DNA from: Oxytricha trifallax | Lineage: Eukaryota; Ciliophora; Spirotrichea; Sporadotrichida; Oxytrichidae | Direction of reading: 5' to 3' | Length of the DNA stretch: 64,000 bases | NCBI GenBank assembly: GCA_000711775.1 | Contig: ARYC01002014.1 | Location: 21,035-85,034 of the forward strand | Shown here: in pieces, positions 1 to 11,073 of the stretch | Position numbering within the stretch: the first letter of the stretch is position 1 | Layout of the letters: each line of letters opens with the position of its first letter | The notes under the pieces: generated by a model | Told to the model about the DNA's origin: nothing | The model's database searches: none | Seen by the model: only the letters and a program-made list of their open reading frames with translations | Translations under genes and position numbers: made by a program

Positions 1-8
1 TCTATCCA

Positions 9-668
9 TCATTTATAAATAAGTTAACTTTTCTGAACTATTAATCTAAGTGATTCCTCTGCACGTTTAAGTTCCTTCTCTTACAATTATTTCTCTTTCC
101 TTAAATATTTTTGTAGTTTACGAGGAATTATTGCATCTAATTGTGTGTTTTTACAAAAAAATGGAATTTAATCTTTGACTTTATGATTTTCAATAACTTT
201 AGCTTCTAGAGCTTTAAAATCAAAATCTTAAGCACTATCCATCATACTCTAGGGTTCTAAATCCGATTACTTATACTCAGTGTAAAGCTTTAGCTCTAGC
301 TAACCAAGAATCTAAATTTAACTATCATTAAGTAATGTTTCTTTAGCTCATTTTTTAAAACTTTCTCTATACTTTTCTTTGGGATCTATGATAAATTTAT
401 CGATTTCAAACTTTGAAATTTCATCACGAATTTCATTAAATTATTGAATCATATCCTTTTCTCTTACTTCTTCTATACTCACATCTGCAAGAGTTATGTT
501 CCTCTAGTAAAGTATATTAGTTGTTAAGTAATCTGCAATATTGCAAGAATATCTAGATTCACTGGAAGAGCTCTACTCTTCACATGAACTTATGCCATCA
601 TAATCTTTATGTTCTAACTTGTAGATATTTGAAAGTCTTGATTGTCGTTTTTTAGAATATGATTCCAT
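9..668 (-). pseudogene. Unknown protein, acidic/coiled-coil, one internal UGA
   Basis: Reading UAA/UAG as Gln gives an open frame from the ATG at 666-668 down to UGA at 9-11, about 219 codons, broken once by UGA at 348-350 (codon 107). The frame on both sides of this UGA is protein-like. The N-terminal half is rich in Ser and Glu (it begins MESYSKKRQSRLSN) and the C-terminal half is Lys/Glu-rich and probably coiled coil. I do not recognise a family. It may be part of a macronuclear-destined gene or a decayed one. No neighbouring gene on this strand helps to identify it, since the next gene is on the other strand. Confidence 0.45.
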
Positions 669-828
669 ATATGGATTCTTAAATTTAATAAAAATGAATT
701 ATGTTGGTGATGGTAGGAATTCCTCTAGCGGAAATTGGATCGTGCTGGTACGAATTCATTATTATAAAAAGTACTCTCTGATTTTAGTAACGGTTACGGC
801 TTTTTGAATCGAAATTAGTCTATATAAA

Positions 829-2213
829 ATGGTGTAAGGCACCTAACTTTAAAGTTTAATAAACCAATAATAACTTCATGGTATCGATGTTTCAGAACTC
901 GCCCAGAAATGCAAAATTAATATGGAGCTATACAAATTTCTTGCCCAAGACTGCCACGCAATCTTCCTCAAAGCGGACTTCACCAACATTTATTTCCTTA
1001 AGTAAATCATAAGAGCGGTGAAAGATGTAACAATTAGCTTAACCCTGTTATTGTTATTATAGCATGTAAGAGGAGACGCAGTAAAAGTGTTAGCAGTACC
1101 TTAAATTGTAAACTTACAGTTCAAGACTTTCTCGAGTATTCAAGAGGATTTTCAAAACTGCTCCAATACTTGCTTGATGAACGAGATGGGTTCACCTAGA
1201 CAGATAATGGATCTGTGACTTGCTCTTCACCCTAGACACCGACGGTGTCTCACAGATGATTTATGATGTAATGTTGTAACGAAGAGAAAAGCTAGAGTAA
1301 AACAGAGATCTCGTTATAGAAATGAGACCCGAGTTCGTGGACGCTCTCAGCAGATGCCTTATCTTTAGCTGTAAGTTTAATCTCTCTTAATTCCTTGTGT
1401 AGCTGAGCGAGGTAAGGCTGAGAATCTAGTAAAGGATTCATCTAAAAGAAAGAGAACTCGTGATTAAATGGAGGAGGTAAAAGTCTATGAAACGGCTTTG
1501 AAATAAGATAAGCAATAATTCTTGAAGTAAACAAAAAAGTTGAAACAAAAACATGACAATATGGAAAGTGAGTTGATTTTGCTAAAATAGCATAATAATC
1601 GTGAATATAATCAATTAATCAACTTTGTACATTTCTTTTTAATTATATTAATTTTTTTTATTTTTAGGTACTTTACCGCATTCAAGCTGTTTTGCGGTAG
1701 AGTACCTTAATTATATTAATTTAAAAATAAATTAGTTTTAAATGCTTCAAATAAATAAGTAATTTGGTTTATAGAAAAAGTAATATATAATAAATATAAT
1801 ATATAAAAATGAGAATAATCTTAAAATGTTGCTATATTAAGCAACTTTCTTAATGGGATTAAGTTTGAAATAATAAAAGTTATTTATTGATTAAATTTAT
1901 TTATTAATTTTAAATTGTATATTACTTTTTCTATAAACCAAATTACTTATTTATTTGAAGCATTTAAAACCAATTTATTTTTAAATTAATATAATTAAGG
2001 TACTCTACCGCAAAATAGCTAAAATGCGGTAAAGTACCTAAAAATAAAATAAAATAAATATAATTAAAAGAAATGTACAAAGTTGATTAATTGATTATAT
2101 TCACGATTATTATGCTATTTTAGTGAATTGACTTACGCAAGTTGAAAGAGCAGCTTTTTCAAGATGGTACACTGTAAAACAAGCAAGACCAGTCTCCTAA
2201 CATGAGACGCTGA
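829..2213 (+). pseudogene. Unknown host-like coding region split by a palindromic element
   Basis: From the ATG at 829 the Gln-reassigned frame is open to about 1209, starting MVQGTQLQSLINQQQ. It then continues protein-like in another frame (DLLFTLDTDGVSQ, about 1210-1500), and from about 1450 a third frame gives a basic, Lys/Leu-rich coiled coil (MEEVKVYETALKQDKQQFLK). Coding character resumes beyond the palindromic element at 1582-2123 (DLRKLKEQLFQDGTLQ) and ends at UGA 2211-2213. Frame changes suggest decay or small eliminated segments. The basic then leucine-rich stretch is loosely bZIP-like, but the diagnostic basic-region motif is not clear, so I give no function. Confidence 0.4.
1582..2123. 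mobile_element. Palindromic MITE A (542 bp) with internal hairpins
   Basis: The left end CTAAAATAGCATAATAATCG is repeated inverted at 2104-2123, and the two arms pair over roughly 210 bp each. Each arm also contains its own stem-loop (GGTACTTTACCGCA near 1667 pairing with TGCGGTAGAGTACC near 1694; the mirror copy is near 1999-2040). It has no coding capacity and is probably a non-autonomous foldback element. A possible TTGA duplication lies just outside the ends but is not exact relative to the arms. It interrupts the coding region on the plus strand. Confidence 0.75.
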
Positions 2214-2404
2214 TTGCTGCTACTTCGCTTTCTCCACAATTCTCTATATGCTATTAATAGCAAAAACTTGAATATGGGGAATTGCTTTACAAAAATTAAG
2301 ATAAATATCATATTCTTAATCTTGGTTTTCTTTCAGAATTTCTATGGTTTATGTCGCTTTTAAAGTGCCTTCTCTCTTTCGAGGCTGCCTTCAACCATCT
2401 TTCC
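2214..2404. other. Short spacer before TBE-a
   Basis: This stretch between the UGA of the upstream coding region and the ATT target duplication shows no convincing frame or repeat. It resumes after the element at 6567, so both sides are the original insertion site. Confidence 0.4.
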
Positions 2405-2407
2405 ATT

Positions 2408-2507
2408 CAAAACCCCAAAACCCTTTCAGTAGTTTGATTGAGTTTTTGATTGATAAAAGTAGACTATTAGTGCATTCTTTATTAGGGTTTTAATAGGGTT
2501 TATGTAG
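2408..2507. repeat. TBE-a left terminal inverted repeat
   Basis: About 100 bp that match the right repeat in inverse with only scattered differences. The tip is two units of telomere-like C4A4 sequence. The inner end carries ATGTAG, the same hexamer that starts the transposase gene in the right repeat. Confidence 0.92.
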
Positions 2508-2568
2508 GGGTTTAATGTTTAAATGTAATGTATAGTAGTGTGTATTAGAGGGGTTTTATTTTTACTAT

Positions 2569-4013
2569 TCACTCAAACTATACCTTGGCATCATGTGCTA
2601 ATTTTCTAAATTTGATATCTCCTATCCACTTGATCATTTAGTCTATTGTTTGCTCTGCTCTGTGGTTTGGTCTTAAGATAATCTGCTCAGCCATATCTTT
2701 CATTTTACCTTTTATCTTATTCTAGTCTAGATATTGCTGTATTCTCTGCTTTGAATCTTTCTCTCTCTTACAGCTATAGTAATCATTTCTTTGCATATCG
2801 CATTCAGCAATAATTGCTGCTAGAGCCCATACATCCCACTTAATATCACCATCTCTCCAGTCCTCCCTTTCTGGAAAGTATCCAGGAGTACCATAAACGT
2901 TGCCAAGTCCTGAAGCTTCAACTCTTTATGATCTATTGAAATCAATTATTACTACTCTGAGAGGTAAAAAGTCAAGCATAATATTCTCAGGCTTCAAGTC
3001 TCTATGAACATACCCTAAAGTGTGCAGCTCTTCTATGCCTTTGCAAACATTTGTAAGAATAAGAGGTAGCTACTTTGGAACTCTTTAATTTAAATGTAGT
3101 CTCTTAAAGTCATTTAATATAGAGGGAGGCGAAAAGCAAAATGATCTTGAGCAAGCAGTATTGCATCGAGCTTAATTATAAATCTGCACTGTCTATCCCT
3201 TGCTTTAGTAAGAGCTTAGTACTCATTGACAAATTCCATTTGATACTTGTAATAGCATTGAAAGTAGTTGAATGGATAAATCTTGTATGCGAACTGCTAA
3301 TCAGTTATGACCTTTTTCTCAAACTTGTCCTCAAGTATAAGATAATTCCTTACATTCTTTAAGGTCAATTACATTTAAAATTGGAAGCTTTAGTGCCTGT
3401 ATCTTCAGAGTGATTTTCACTATCTCAAAAGCTGGGAGGTTTCTAACTGCTTTAATAAGCTTATTTTCTTTCTTAACTCTTTGTTCCAAGGATTCTAAAG
3501 GGTCTCTTGGCTTTCTTTTTTGAAGGAAGACCTCACCAGTCTCAGGATCTATGACTTCAAACTTCTTGCCATGATGGTTTCATAGGTGAACTTTTAAATC
3601 CCTTGAATGGTTATATTGTTTATTGCAATAAGGGCAAAAGTATTTTCCATCTATCTTATCATGCTTAAGATAGAGCTTTGGCTTGTTAGAATGCTACTCT
3701 AAGATATGACGCTTAAGAGCAGATTTATAAGTGAAGTTCTTCTCACACTACTCACATAAATGTAATGCTTTAATTTCTTTTTTCTCTTCCTCCTCTTCAA
3801 CCATTTTTATTGGAACTTCGCATGAATTTCTTAGCTCTGCATTTCTATTTAACAACTGAATTGTTATTCAAAGTCTGAGACCTAAGGTTAGAGAATTTCA
3901 GATTCGTACTAGGTATATGCATCGCAAGTCTCAATTTTCTTTTTATTCATCAAAGAAAGTTTCTGCTGGCTAATGCCAAGCAATGCCGCTTTTCTTAGTA
4001 AGTTGCCGCTCAT
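2569..4013 (-). pseudogene. TBE 57-kDa-type protein: two C2H2 fingers plus kinase domain
   Basis: The N-terminus starts MSGNLLRKAALLGISQQ at 4013 and shifts frame near 3800. Two C2H2 fingers follow (CEQCEKNF...H and CPYCNKQYNHSRDLKVH), and UGA at 3580-3582 interrupts the second. A spacer of about 170 residues leads to a kinase C-lobe: HRDLKPEN, then DFN in place of DFG, then GTPGYF and DVWALAAII. The coding frame changes again near 3320 and near 3058, so the gene is broken. It ends at UGA 2569-2571. The length of about 480 codons agrees with the 57-kDa TBE protein known to combine a zinc finger and a kinase. Its role in transposition is not established. Confidence 0.88.
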
Positions 4014-4189
4014 TTTATAAATACTATTAATAAATATAAGCTGTTTAAATTCTACCTTTATATACAAGTAAGAGCATATCCTCAAAGATTTAGAGAGGTT
4101 TAATGGGAACAGATTGAGAAACATTAGTTTTATATTTCTAAAATTTTGAGATAATTTATATATTATTTCATCCATTTTATAAATTAAAA

Positions 4190-4577
4190 TGCACCTAAAT
4201 GTGTTTTGGGGAGTTAGGTGGTGCTCCTAAATATGTTCTCGTAAATTTAGGAGGGGAAATTTTAAAATTTAATTTTTTTAATGCCACCACCTAATACGGT
4301 TTTGAACTTTAATTTAACCTCCTAATTAAGTTTTAAATAAATTAGGAGCACCACCTAATTAAATTAATTACTATTAGGAGCAATTTAATGGAGAAAGTTT
4401 GATAAAAATGGAACTCAAACTCTGAAACTTGGAGAAAGTTCCTCCATCTTTATCTATTTATCTGATTCAGGTTGACCTCCAAGTGGATCTCCCTATTTAG
4501 TAGAAAAATTTTAGTAAGTTTAGAATGGATATCCATAATTTTAAATTTCATTAACATTTATAGAAACTGGAAACAAG
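4190..4577. other. TBE-a intergenic spacer with CTCCTAA/CCACCTAA repeats
   Basis: This divergent spacer lies between the 57K gene (-) and 22K gene (+), so it should hold both promoters. Short direct and inverted motifs (GGTGGTGCTCCTAA, CCACCTAAT) recur between 4214 and 4366. The equivalent spacer of TBE-b has different repeats (GGTACTAA type). No defined promoter can be called. Confidence 0.4.
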
Positions 4578-5368
4578 ATGGAGTCTATGAATGATGCAAT
4601 GAAGAGAATTTAATCTCAAGATTTAATAGGAAAATTCAGAAGTAAGGAAGATCTTTACAGATACTTGGTATAGCAAGGTAAGTTTTCACTTATAACTAAC
4701 TTATTAACCATAGTTGGATTGTTCTTGCCAACACAGGAGGGAACAAAAATATCATTATTAAAAGCATTGTTAAGTGAAGAGAAAAAAGCTTTTAAGTCTA
4801 ATGAAATCAGAATGATCGAGATACCTAACTACCCTGAAATATCAGTGACAAACCTATATGACGATGCTATGAGTGATCGGGACGTAGCTCTCTACCTTCC
4901 ATCAAAGCTACAGCTCTCTAATAAGTTGCCAGAGAGAAACTTCTTCTTTGGTGTTCTTGCAACTCTGAAACCTGAGTACTTAAATGAAGTTATTTTAAGA
5001 AGCTCATAAGAAACGATACAGCATCTCTCCTGAAGAAAAAGAGAAAAAAGGTATTAAAATAAGTGACACCTGGCTGTAGGAACTTCAAAAGCATCCTTTC
5101 ATCTCAAGTAAGCTTAGTCTTCTAACTTTATAGAAAAACTGGTACTGCTATATACTTGATGAAAGAACGCAGCAAATTAAACAGAGAGAGAAAGTCTCAA
5201 GTAAAACATGAATTGAGCAAGAGGATCTTCAAAGATTTATAAAAGCCAGAAGAGATGAACATAGATGCAGGAGCTGGCACTAAGAGAAGAAACATGGGCC
5301 CAAGCAAGCCTTAAGAGGAAGAAAAGAAAGAGAAGCCAATTCCCTTTACAGGAAAATTTAATATGTGA
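4578..5368 (+). CDS. TBE 22K-type protein, two short introns, small frameshifts
   Basis: Starts at ATG 4578 (MESMNDAMKRI) and ends at UGA 5366-5368. The copy in TBE-b is colinear and the same genomic length (791 bp). I infer introns at 4678-4713 (36 bp, GTAAGT...ATAG) and 5108-5133 (26 bp, GTAAGC...ATAG). The conserved core is LPERNFFFGVLATLK. An extra A near 4997 and a missing base just after the second intron put this copy out of frame between the two sites, so it may be inactive; both could also be sequence errors. The protein is basic toward the C-terminus (GAGTKRRNMGPSKP). Its function is unknown. It runs tail-to-tail with the transposase, leaving 6 bp between stops. Confidence 0.88.
4678..4713 (+). 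other. Intron 1 of TBE-a 22K gene
   Basis: 36 bp beginning GTAAGT and ending CATAG, phase 1. It is divisible by three and has no UGA, so retention would keep the frame. The same-length segment of TBE-b is poorly conserved while both flanks are well conserved, which favours an intron over coding sequence. Confidence 0.7.
5108..5133 (+). other. Intron 2 of TBE-a 22K gene
   Basis: 26 bp, GTAAGC to TATAG, phase 1. Removal is needed to keep the conserved C-terminal frame in the TBE-b copy, so the intron call is firmer than for intron 1. Confidence 0.75.
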
Positions 5369-5374
5369 ACTTAT

Positions 5375-6469
5375 TCATTCGTTTAAATCTAAAACTTATT
5401 TATAAACACAAAATCTCCCTTCTCTTGCACGTACTTTAGCTTTATCATCGCTGACTCTCTTAGCAGCACTCTTAATAAAATCTACTGTATCTATCTTTAA
5501 GTCCTGCATCAAGTGATAGAGTAGCAATTTCTTATAATGACCTTTCAATAACCCCCAATATAATTCAATACCATTGAACTGAGGACTGTAGGGAACATTA
5601 AATACAGGTGTTATGTTTAGCCTTTCATATTCCTTCCTTGTGTCTTTAGTTTTATGGACAGATAAGTTATCTACAAACAGAATAATCTCTTAGTCGGCGT
5701 ACTTATCTCTGAGTTATTATAAGAACTTTATGTATTATTCGGTCTTTATTGACCGAGGGTGGATAACATAAGTCTCGAGGCCATTATCTTCGCTTATTCC
5801 ACCAAGAATTGCATGAGTTTAAACCTTAACCTTTTAATCATATAATTCAATGTAGCTATATCTTTTATACCAAGACCTTGATATGAAGGTATTAAACGTG
5901 AATACTGCCTCATCAGCGTGTATGAACTTAATATTGTTAGTAATAGCCCTCTGCATTTAATCGAATATATAATTTAAATTATCCTTATAAAATGGAACAT
6001 TAAAGTCAATCACTCTCTTAATGCGATTGACTGTCTTGTAAGATATTCCGTTCTTTTTATATATGTTAGCTATCGATTATTCAGATATGTGAAGCTCAGG
6101 AAATTGGCGATGAAACATCACAGCCCTCTAGGCTAGAGAGAAATGAGCCCAGTATTTAAGAGTCTTATCATTAATAAGATAGTCAATATGATGCTGTTAA
6201 AATTTTCGAGGTTTTTTAGGCTTAGAGTTAAGCTGCTATCTCTTTAAATTCAATGCTAATAGACAGTGAGACCTCACAGTTGCAGGAGATTTATGAAGTA
6301 GCCTTGCTTTTGATGTATAATTAAGAATAAGTCTGAGTTGATCACCATATTAATCACATCCATAACGCAGCTTAAACAATAAATCTATATACTCACTGTC
6401 ATAAAACTGACCCCAAACCTCGCATATAGTCACTTAAAATACTAATATATAAACATTAAACCACTACAT
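5375..6469 (-). CDS. TBE 42-kDa transposase (DDE superfamily, IS630/Tc1-like)
   Basis: The frame is open for 364 codons from ATG at 6467-6469 to UGA at 5375-5377 when UAA/UAG are Gln, which matches the 42-kDa TBE transposase. The catalytic triad is visible: D in FIHADEAVF (near codon 175), D in ILFVDNLSVHK (near 260) and E in FNGIELYWGLLK (near 300). The N-terminal third should be the DNA-binding part. The ATG lies in the inner end of the right inverted repeat, so the repeat supplies the start. TBE transposases are known in Oxytricha to be expressed and to help germline DNA elimination. No lesion is seen in this copy. Confidence 0.93.
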
Positions 6470-6563
6470 AAACCCTATTAAAACCCGAATAAAGAATGCA
6501 CTAATAGTCTACTTTTATCAATCAAAAACTCAATCAAACTACTGAAAGGGTTTTGGGGTTTTG
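6464..6563. repeat. TBE-a right terminal inverted repeat
   Basis: Inverse of 2408-2507, ending GGGTTTTGGGGTTTTG. It overlaps the first codons of the transposase gene. Confidence 0.92.
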
Positions 6564-6642
6564 ATTGTCTCTTCACTCTCTGGCAGCTCTGTATAAATAA
6601 AGTGAATGATTTATCTCTGGCACTGCGACGAGTATAAAGATC

Positions 6643-7924
6643 TCAAGTCTTAATTTTTTCTTTGATTTAGTCAAGCTTTTATTATCCTTTCACTAATCTT
6701 CTCTTTGAACTTGTAGTACTTCTTTTACTTTTGGATCTCTCTCTGCTTTGAGCCTTAGAAATATCATGGTGCTACCGCTTTAAATTCTTGTGCACCAATT
6801 GGTATACCTGCACGAATGGTTTATCTTGAAGCACAGGATTTTAACTCATCTTTTATTCATAAACTCTATGAGAGAAGGTTAATAAAAACTCAACTTACTT
6901 TATTCAGCTTATCCTTCAATTTATTAAGGCTCCTTTTTTCTTCAAGATATCTTGTTTAACGACTGCTGCTGGGTTGCTTGCTTCGCTGTAAGCTTTCTCA
7001 ATGAGAGTTACAATATGTTGAACGATTTCTCTTACAATATTATCTTGCTCATAATGGTTTGAAAGCTCTGCAGAAATTTATTCTTAAGGCACCTAGTTTA
7101 ATTCACGAAAATTTTCCATTGCTTCTAATCGGTTTTATAAAATTGATTATACTAAATTGTCTTTGCGAGCAAGTATAAGCTCTATCTCTTTCTTTTCAAC
7201 AATAAGTAGCTGCTCTGCACTATCTTTAGTAGCTTGCTTATATAATACTCGCTGCCACCTGCCTTTAGTGTTAAGTCTCCCAATTCTACCAATGATATAT
7301 TCTTCAGACCTTTTTGAGAAAACATCAGCAATGATTAAATATCAACCACCATTTTAATCGATTTCATCATTTGTTGAGATATCTGTTACTCTCCCCTGTG
7401 GCTCGTTGAGCAAATAAATCCCGTATTTTGTGCTTGCATTTCTCATTAAATACGTGTCTTCAAGCACAGATTCAATTGCAGTCACTTTGGAGTGGCTAAA
7501 ATTAATGAAATCGAAATCGGATTTCTTTAAATCTATTTATATAGCACACTAATTTGTTGAAGCCACTAACTATTAAAACTTGTGAAACAGCAACTTAATC
7601 CTATATGATTTCCATGATTCTTTGTAAGTAATCTCCTTGATTTGAACTTATCAACAAGTCTGGTAACTAAGTTTTCTTGTATCCTTACGGTTTATCAAGG
7701 GTAGGGAATACTACAGGTGTGCTATGCAAAGTTAAACTTTTATGACAATTTTCTTCACTTTGAGAAAGATGGCTTCCTGAAAATCCAATAATACTTCTTG
7801 ATTGCTTGTTAAAATTTAGCTGGTTTATTATGTCGTCAGTGGAGCCATCGAAGAGAATCCAGTTGTATTCATGAAGAAGCACGATGCTATCGTTCCACAC
7901 ACTCATGAATTTAGCAGACTTCAT
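6643..7924 (-). pseudogene. SecA-type helicase-like protein, C-terminal motor part
   Basis: Two overlapping frames carry helicase-like sequence. From 7924 to about 7472 one reads MKSAKFMSVWNDSIVLLHEY, then IIGFSGSHLS (like SecA motif III), then VLIVSGFNK. From about 7510 to 6900 another frame reads GRVTDIST, then GG-UGA-YLIIADVFSKRS and GRIGRLNTKGRWQRVLY, which matches the spacing of SecA motifs V and VI (GRGTDI, GGL.V, SRR, GR.GRQG). A separate short frame at 6643-6849 (MSQNPVLQDKPFVQVYQ) may be the C-terminal end. Frame changes and UGA codons mean it is decayed or divided by small eliminated segments. Ciliates do encode SecA-like helicase proteins; this assignment is from motifs only. Confidence 0.55.
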
Positions 7925-7986
7925 TTATTTCTTAAGTTGTGGTTGAGTGAAAATATATTCAATGCAGCCCTAATTTATAATTTTAT

Positions 7987-8033
7987 TTTTGATAATTTTC
8001 ATTGTATTAACTAAATTTAAAAAAATAAAAATC
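7987..8033. repeat. Direct repeat, copy 1 (pairs with 17500-17546)
   Basis: TTTTTGATAATTTTCATT followed by TATTAACTAAATTTA is repeated in the same orientation near 17500 with few differences. The two copies flank the 9.5-kb block of mobile DNA that separates the two minus-strand coding regions. Confidence 0.55.
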
Positions 8034-9160
8034 TCCAAAAAAAAGTAATTATTTATCAAATATATGAGAATTTAGGTTGGTGTATTAATTAATAAATTGA
8101 ATAAAAAATTAAATAATGAAGTATAAAAATTAATTCTCGGAAGTCAATATGAAGCTTATAAAACTCCTAAGGTTTGGGAAAGATTAATATAGCAAAGACT
8201 CTAAGTTATTTATGAAAATTAAAGAGACAAGAAAAATAACATGATTCAAAGAAAGTTTAATCAATAAATTATAATAAAGTGAATCAAAACCTCTTTTATT
8301 TAAGAAAACAAACAATAATAAGAACAAGCTTAACTGGATCAACATGATTTGGAGTACTTGGTTTCAAGGAATACACTATAAGCTTAGAAGCATTTATCAT
8401 TGTAAAAGCGTGCTCTTCTTTTTCATAGAACTTTCCGGAAAAGAAAATAACTTAGCAACAACTTCATAGAATATACAAGATCCATGGAATAAGTTTCGAG
8501 AGAACTAGGACAGATTATTTTTTAATTGAAAAAAATAAGTTAAACTTTTAAGATATTTAGTGATAGACATACCCTTAATTATTGATAAAATACGAAACAA
8601 TAGGAAATATCAAACATTTTTAAAATCAAAACAGCCATTAATAAACATATGTAAAATAAATTACAACTTAATTTATAAAATAAGCAAAAAGTGATATTTT
8701 TACTAAACACTATCATTATTTGTATTAGAAAGTTTATTTATAGTTTAAATTTTTGTTTATTTTTGAGTTAATTTTAATGATTACTTGCATCATTTCAACA
8801 AAGATATATTAGTGTAGTAGTAATTTTGAAGATTCATAGTATATTCTTAATAAATTCTTCATACTGTAATCCAATTAAATTTGAGATGCGCTGATTGTAA
8901 ACTCTATTTTGAGAATAGTATGAATAACTTTAGTTTTAATATGCTAATGCTTATATTCAGATGTATGTTGTATTAAAAAAGTAAAATTTACGAGCTTTAT
9001 ACACTTACTTAATAAGTTTATTTATTAAATTACAGCTTAGATTTAAGAGGTTTGAGAGATTCCATTTTGTTTTTCCTTCATTTTAAGTATAATTTAGAAA
9101 TATATAATTTTATTACGTTATTTAATTGTTAATCACAAAAATTTAAATTCAAAAATTCAT
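8034..9160. other. AT-rich left part of divergent TBE-like element
   Basis: Plus-strand fragments such as KTPKVWERLIQQRLQVIYE (8165-8220) are open and could be the transposase N-terminus, but frames break repeatedly and I see no decisive motif. No terminal repeat could be located, so the left border of the TBE-like element is undefined. Confidence 0.35.
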
Positions 9161-9412
9161 GCATAATAATAAAAATTTCTGAAAAAAAAAGATAACATAG
9201 TTTATCTCGATGAGACTATTTTCAAGGCGCATAGTATGAACATGAAATCTAGAGCAAGAAAGTATGAAAACCAAGTACTAAAAAAAGAGGGACTTTGTGT
9301 TGATACACTAGCAGCTGCTGTTGTCATAATTGGCAAGTTTGGACTAGAGCAATTTATTATAAAGAAGAAATCTATTAAGTTACCAGACTTGAAACTTGTA
9401 ATAGATAAATGA

Positions 9413-11073
9413 ATTGGCTAAAATTTAAAGATTCGCCAATTATTAGAAATATAAATGCATAAAAATCTCATTGTGATATATAATAAAATTCTTATAAATT
9501 AAAGTTGAAAAATCTACTATAACTCGGTCTCTCAAAGTCGAAAATATTCTTCAACAATAGTAAACTGATTTTTTAAGATGTTAATGGAGCTTCATGTACA
9601 TTTCTTTTCTTGCACAAAAATTTAAAGGTTGTATTGCTTCTTTTCTAATATTCTCACAGTCATTTATGATCTTATTTTTATTTCAAATCTCAGAAATTTC
9701 TTTTTTTTATCATGAATTATAGATATAAATTTGAATAGTCAAAAATAAATTTGTAATTTAAAACCTACCAAAGCGAGAAAAAATCTATTCAAATTTCTCG
9801 CTTTGGTGGGCAAAATTATTAAATATTGATTCATTATAAATATTGTATAATATCTAATAAATTAAAAATAATTTCAAAATAAACTCTTGAGAATTTCTTT
9901 CTTGATTTATAATATTTCTGGTATGTTTGTTTATATGAATGAATTAACTATTATAAGCAACATTATTTAAAGATATTACTTTTATTAGAAACATTTATAC
10001 AATTATTTAATTTCATCAGAAATTTTTAATAAGTTAAACAATTTGTAATTAATTAGAAATATGAACTTTTGGGGGGGGAAAGTTTCCTGCACTCGTGATA
10101 GTTTCCTGCACTTTTTTTATATGTAAAATTTCATAAATTTAACAATAAAATTTTTCTTACAACCCATAAATTTTAAGATATTTTTTATATCATATACGAA
10201 CTTCATGAAAATAAAGTGTTATACATTATCTAATATTATATACCATTGAAAGAATAAATTAGAATTTTAACAATAATTGGATAAAATATTTGGAATTTCA
10301 TTAGACAGAGAGAGCAATATTATGGTTGAGATACAGAAGTCTACTAATATCAGATGGAATCTATATAGTGGATAAATTTCACCCTTGCTTGGATGGTGAT
10401 TAGATTCCATGTTAATAAACATATTGATTAATTGAAGAATAGATTGAGTAAAAAAATTTTTAAAAAATTAGTAAAAAATTTGGTTGATAAATGTGATAAA
10501 AATCAAATTCTAAAAATGAAAAAAAATTTAGTGCAGGAAACTATCCTAAAAATTTTTTTTTATTATAAACCGGTGCAGGAAACTTCCCCCCCCCCGAACT
10601 TTTTATACTTTTGTTATACCTCATTAATATTTATAATGAATCAATATTTACTAATTTTGCCTACCAAAGCGAGAAATTTGAATAGATTTTTTTCTCGCTT
10701 TGGTAGGTTTTAAATTACAAATTTATTTTTGACTATTCAAATTTATATCTATAATTCATGATGAAAAAAAAAGAAATTTCTGAGATTTTTAATAAAATGA
10801 GATCATAAATGACTGTGAGAATATTGGAGAAGAAGCAATACAACCTCTAAATTTTTGTGCATCATCAGCAACTGAAGAGAAGAAATGTGCATGAAGCTCA
10901 ATTAACATCTTTAAAAATCAGTTTACTAATGTTGAAGAATATTTTCGACTTTGAGAGACCATGTTATTGTAGATTTTTCAACTTTAATTTATAAGAATTT
11001 TATTATGTATCACAATGAGATTTTCATGCATTTATATTTCTAATAATTGGCGAATCTTTAAATTTTAGCCAAA
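9413..11073. mobile_element. Long-arm palindromic element (host of a nested G8 element)
   Basis: Arms of several hundred bp pair inversely: GGCTAAAATTTAAAGATTCG near 9415 against its inverse ending near 11068. Each arm contains an inner hairpin built on CTACCAAAGCGAGAAA (9768-9810 and 10661-10706). About 1.13 kb remains once the nested element is removed. The flanks share AAATGA, a possible target duplication. It is non-coding and breaks the transposase gene. Confidence 0.8.
10071..10595. mobile_element. G8-ended element with GTTTCCTGCAC iterons
   Basis: The element starts with eight G and ends with ten C. Just inside each end GTTTCCTGCAC occurs twice (10082 and 10109 on the left; in inverse near 10532 and 10573 on the right). 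An exact 8-bp duplication GAACTTTT flanks it (10063-10070 and 10596-10603). The interior has no convincing gene. It is inserted in the loop region of the palindromic element, which is itself inside a transposase gene. Same design as 23255-24054, but unrelated in sequence. Confidence 0.75.

Larger units (their letters stand above)
2408..6563. mobile_element. TBE-a: complete telomere-bearing element, 4156 bp
   Basis: The element begins CAAAACCCCAAAACCC at 2408 and ends with the exact inverse at 6563. It is flanked by a 3-bp duplication ATT (2405-2407 and 6564-6566), which fits the ANT target known for Oxytricha TBEs. The terminal inverted repeats are about 100 bp (2408-2507, 6464-6563). It contains the three standard genes in order: zinc-finger/kinase (-), 22K (+), transposase (-). 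Its repeats beyond the C4A4 tip differ from those of the other two TBEs in the window, so it belongs to a different subfamily. Confidence 0.97.

Noticed and set aside
829..1580. bZIP transcription factor
   Set aside because: A basic then leucine-rich stretch exists, but the Asn-x7-Arg basic motif and regular heptads could not be placed and the frame is broken.
2408..6563. C4A4 runs as real chromosome ends
   Set aside because: They are internal, only two units long, paired as inverted repeats and flanked by 3-bp target duplications, which fits TBE ends and not telomeres.
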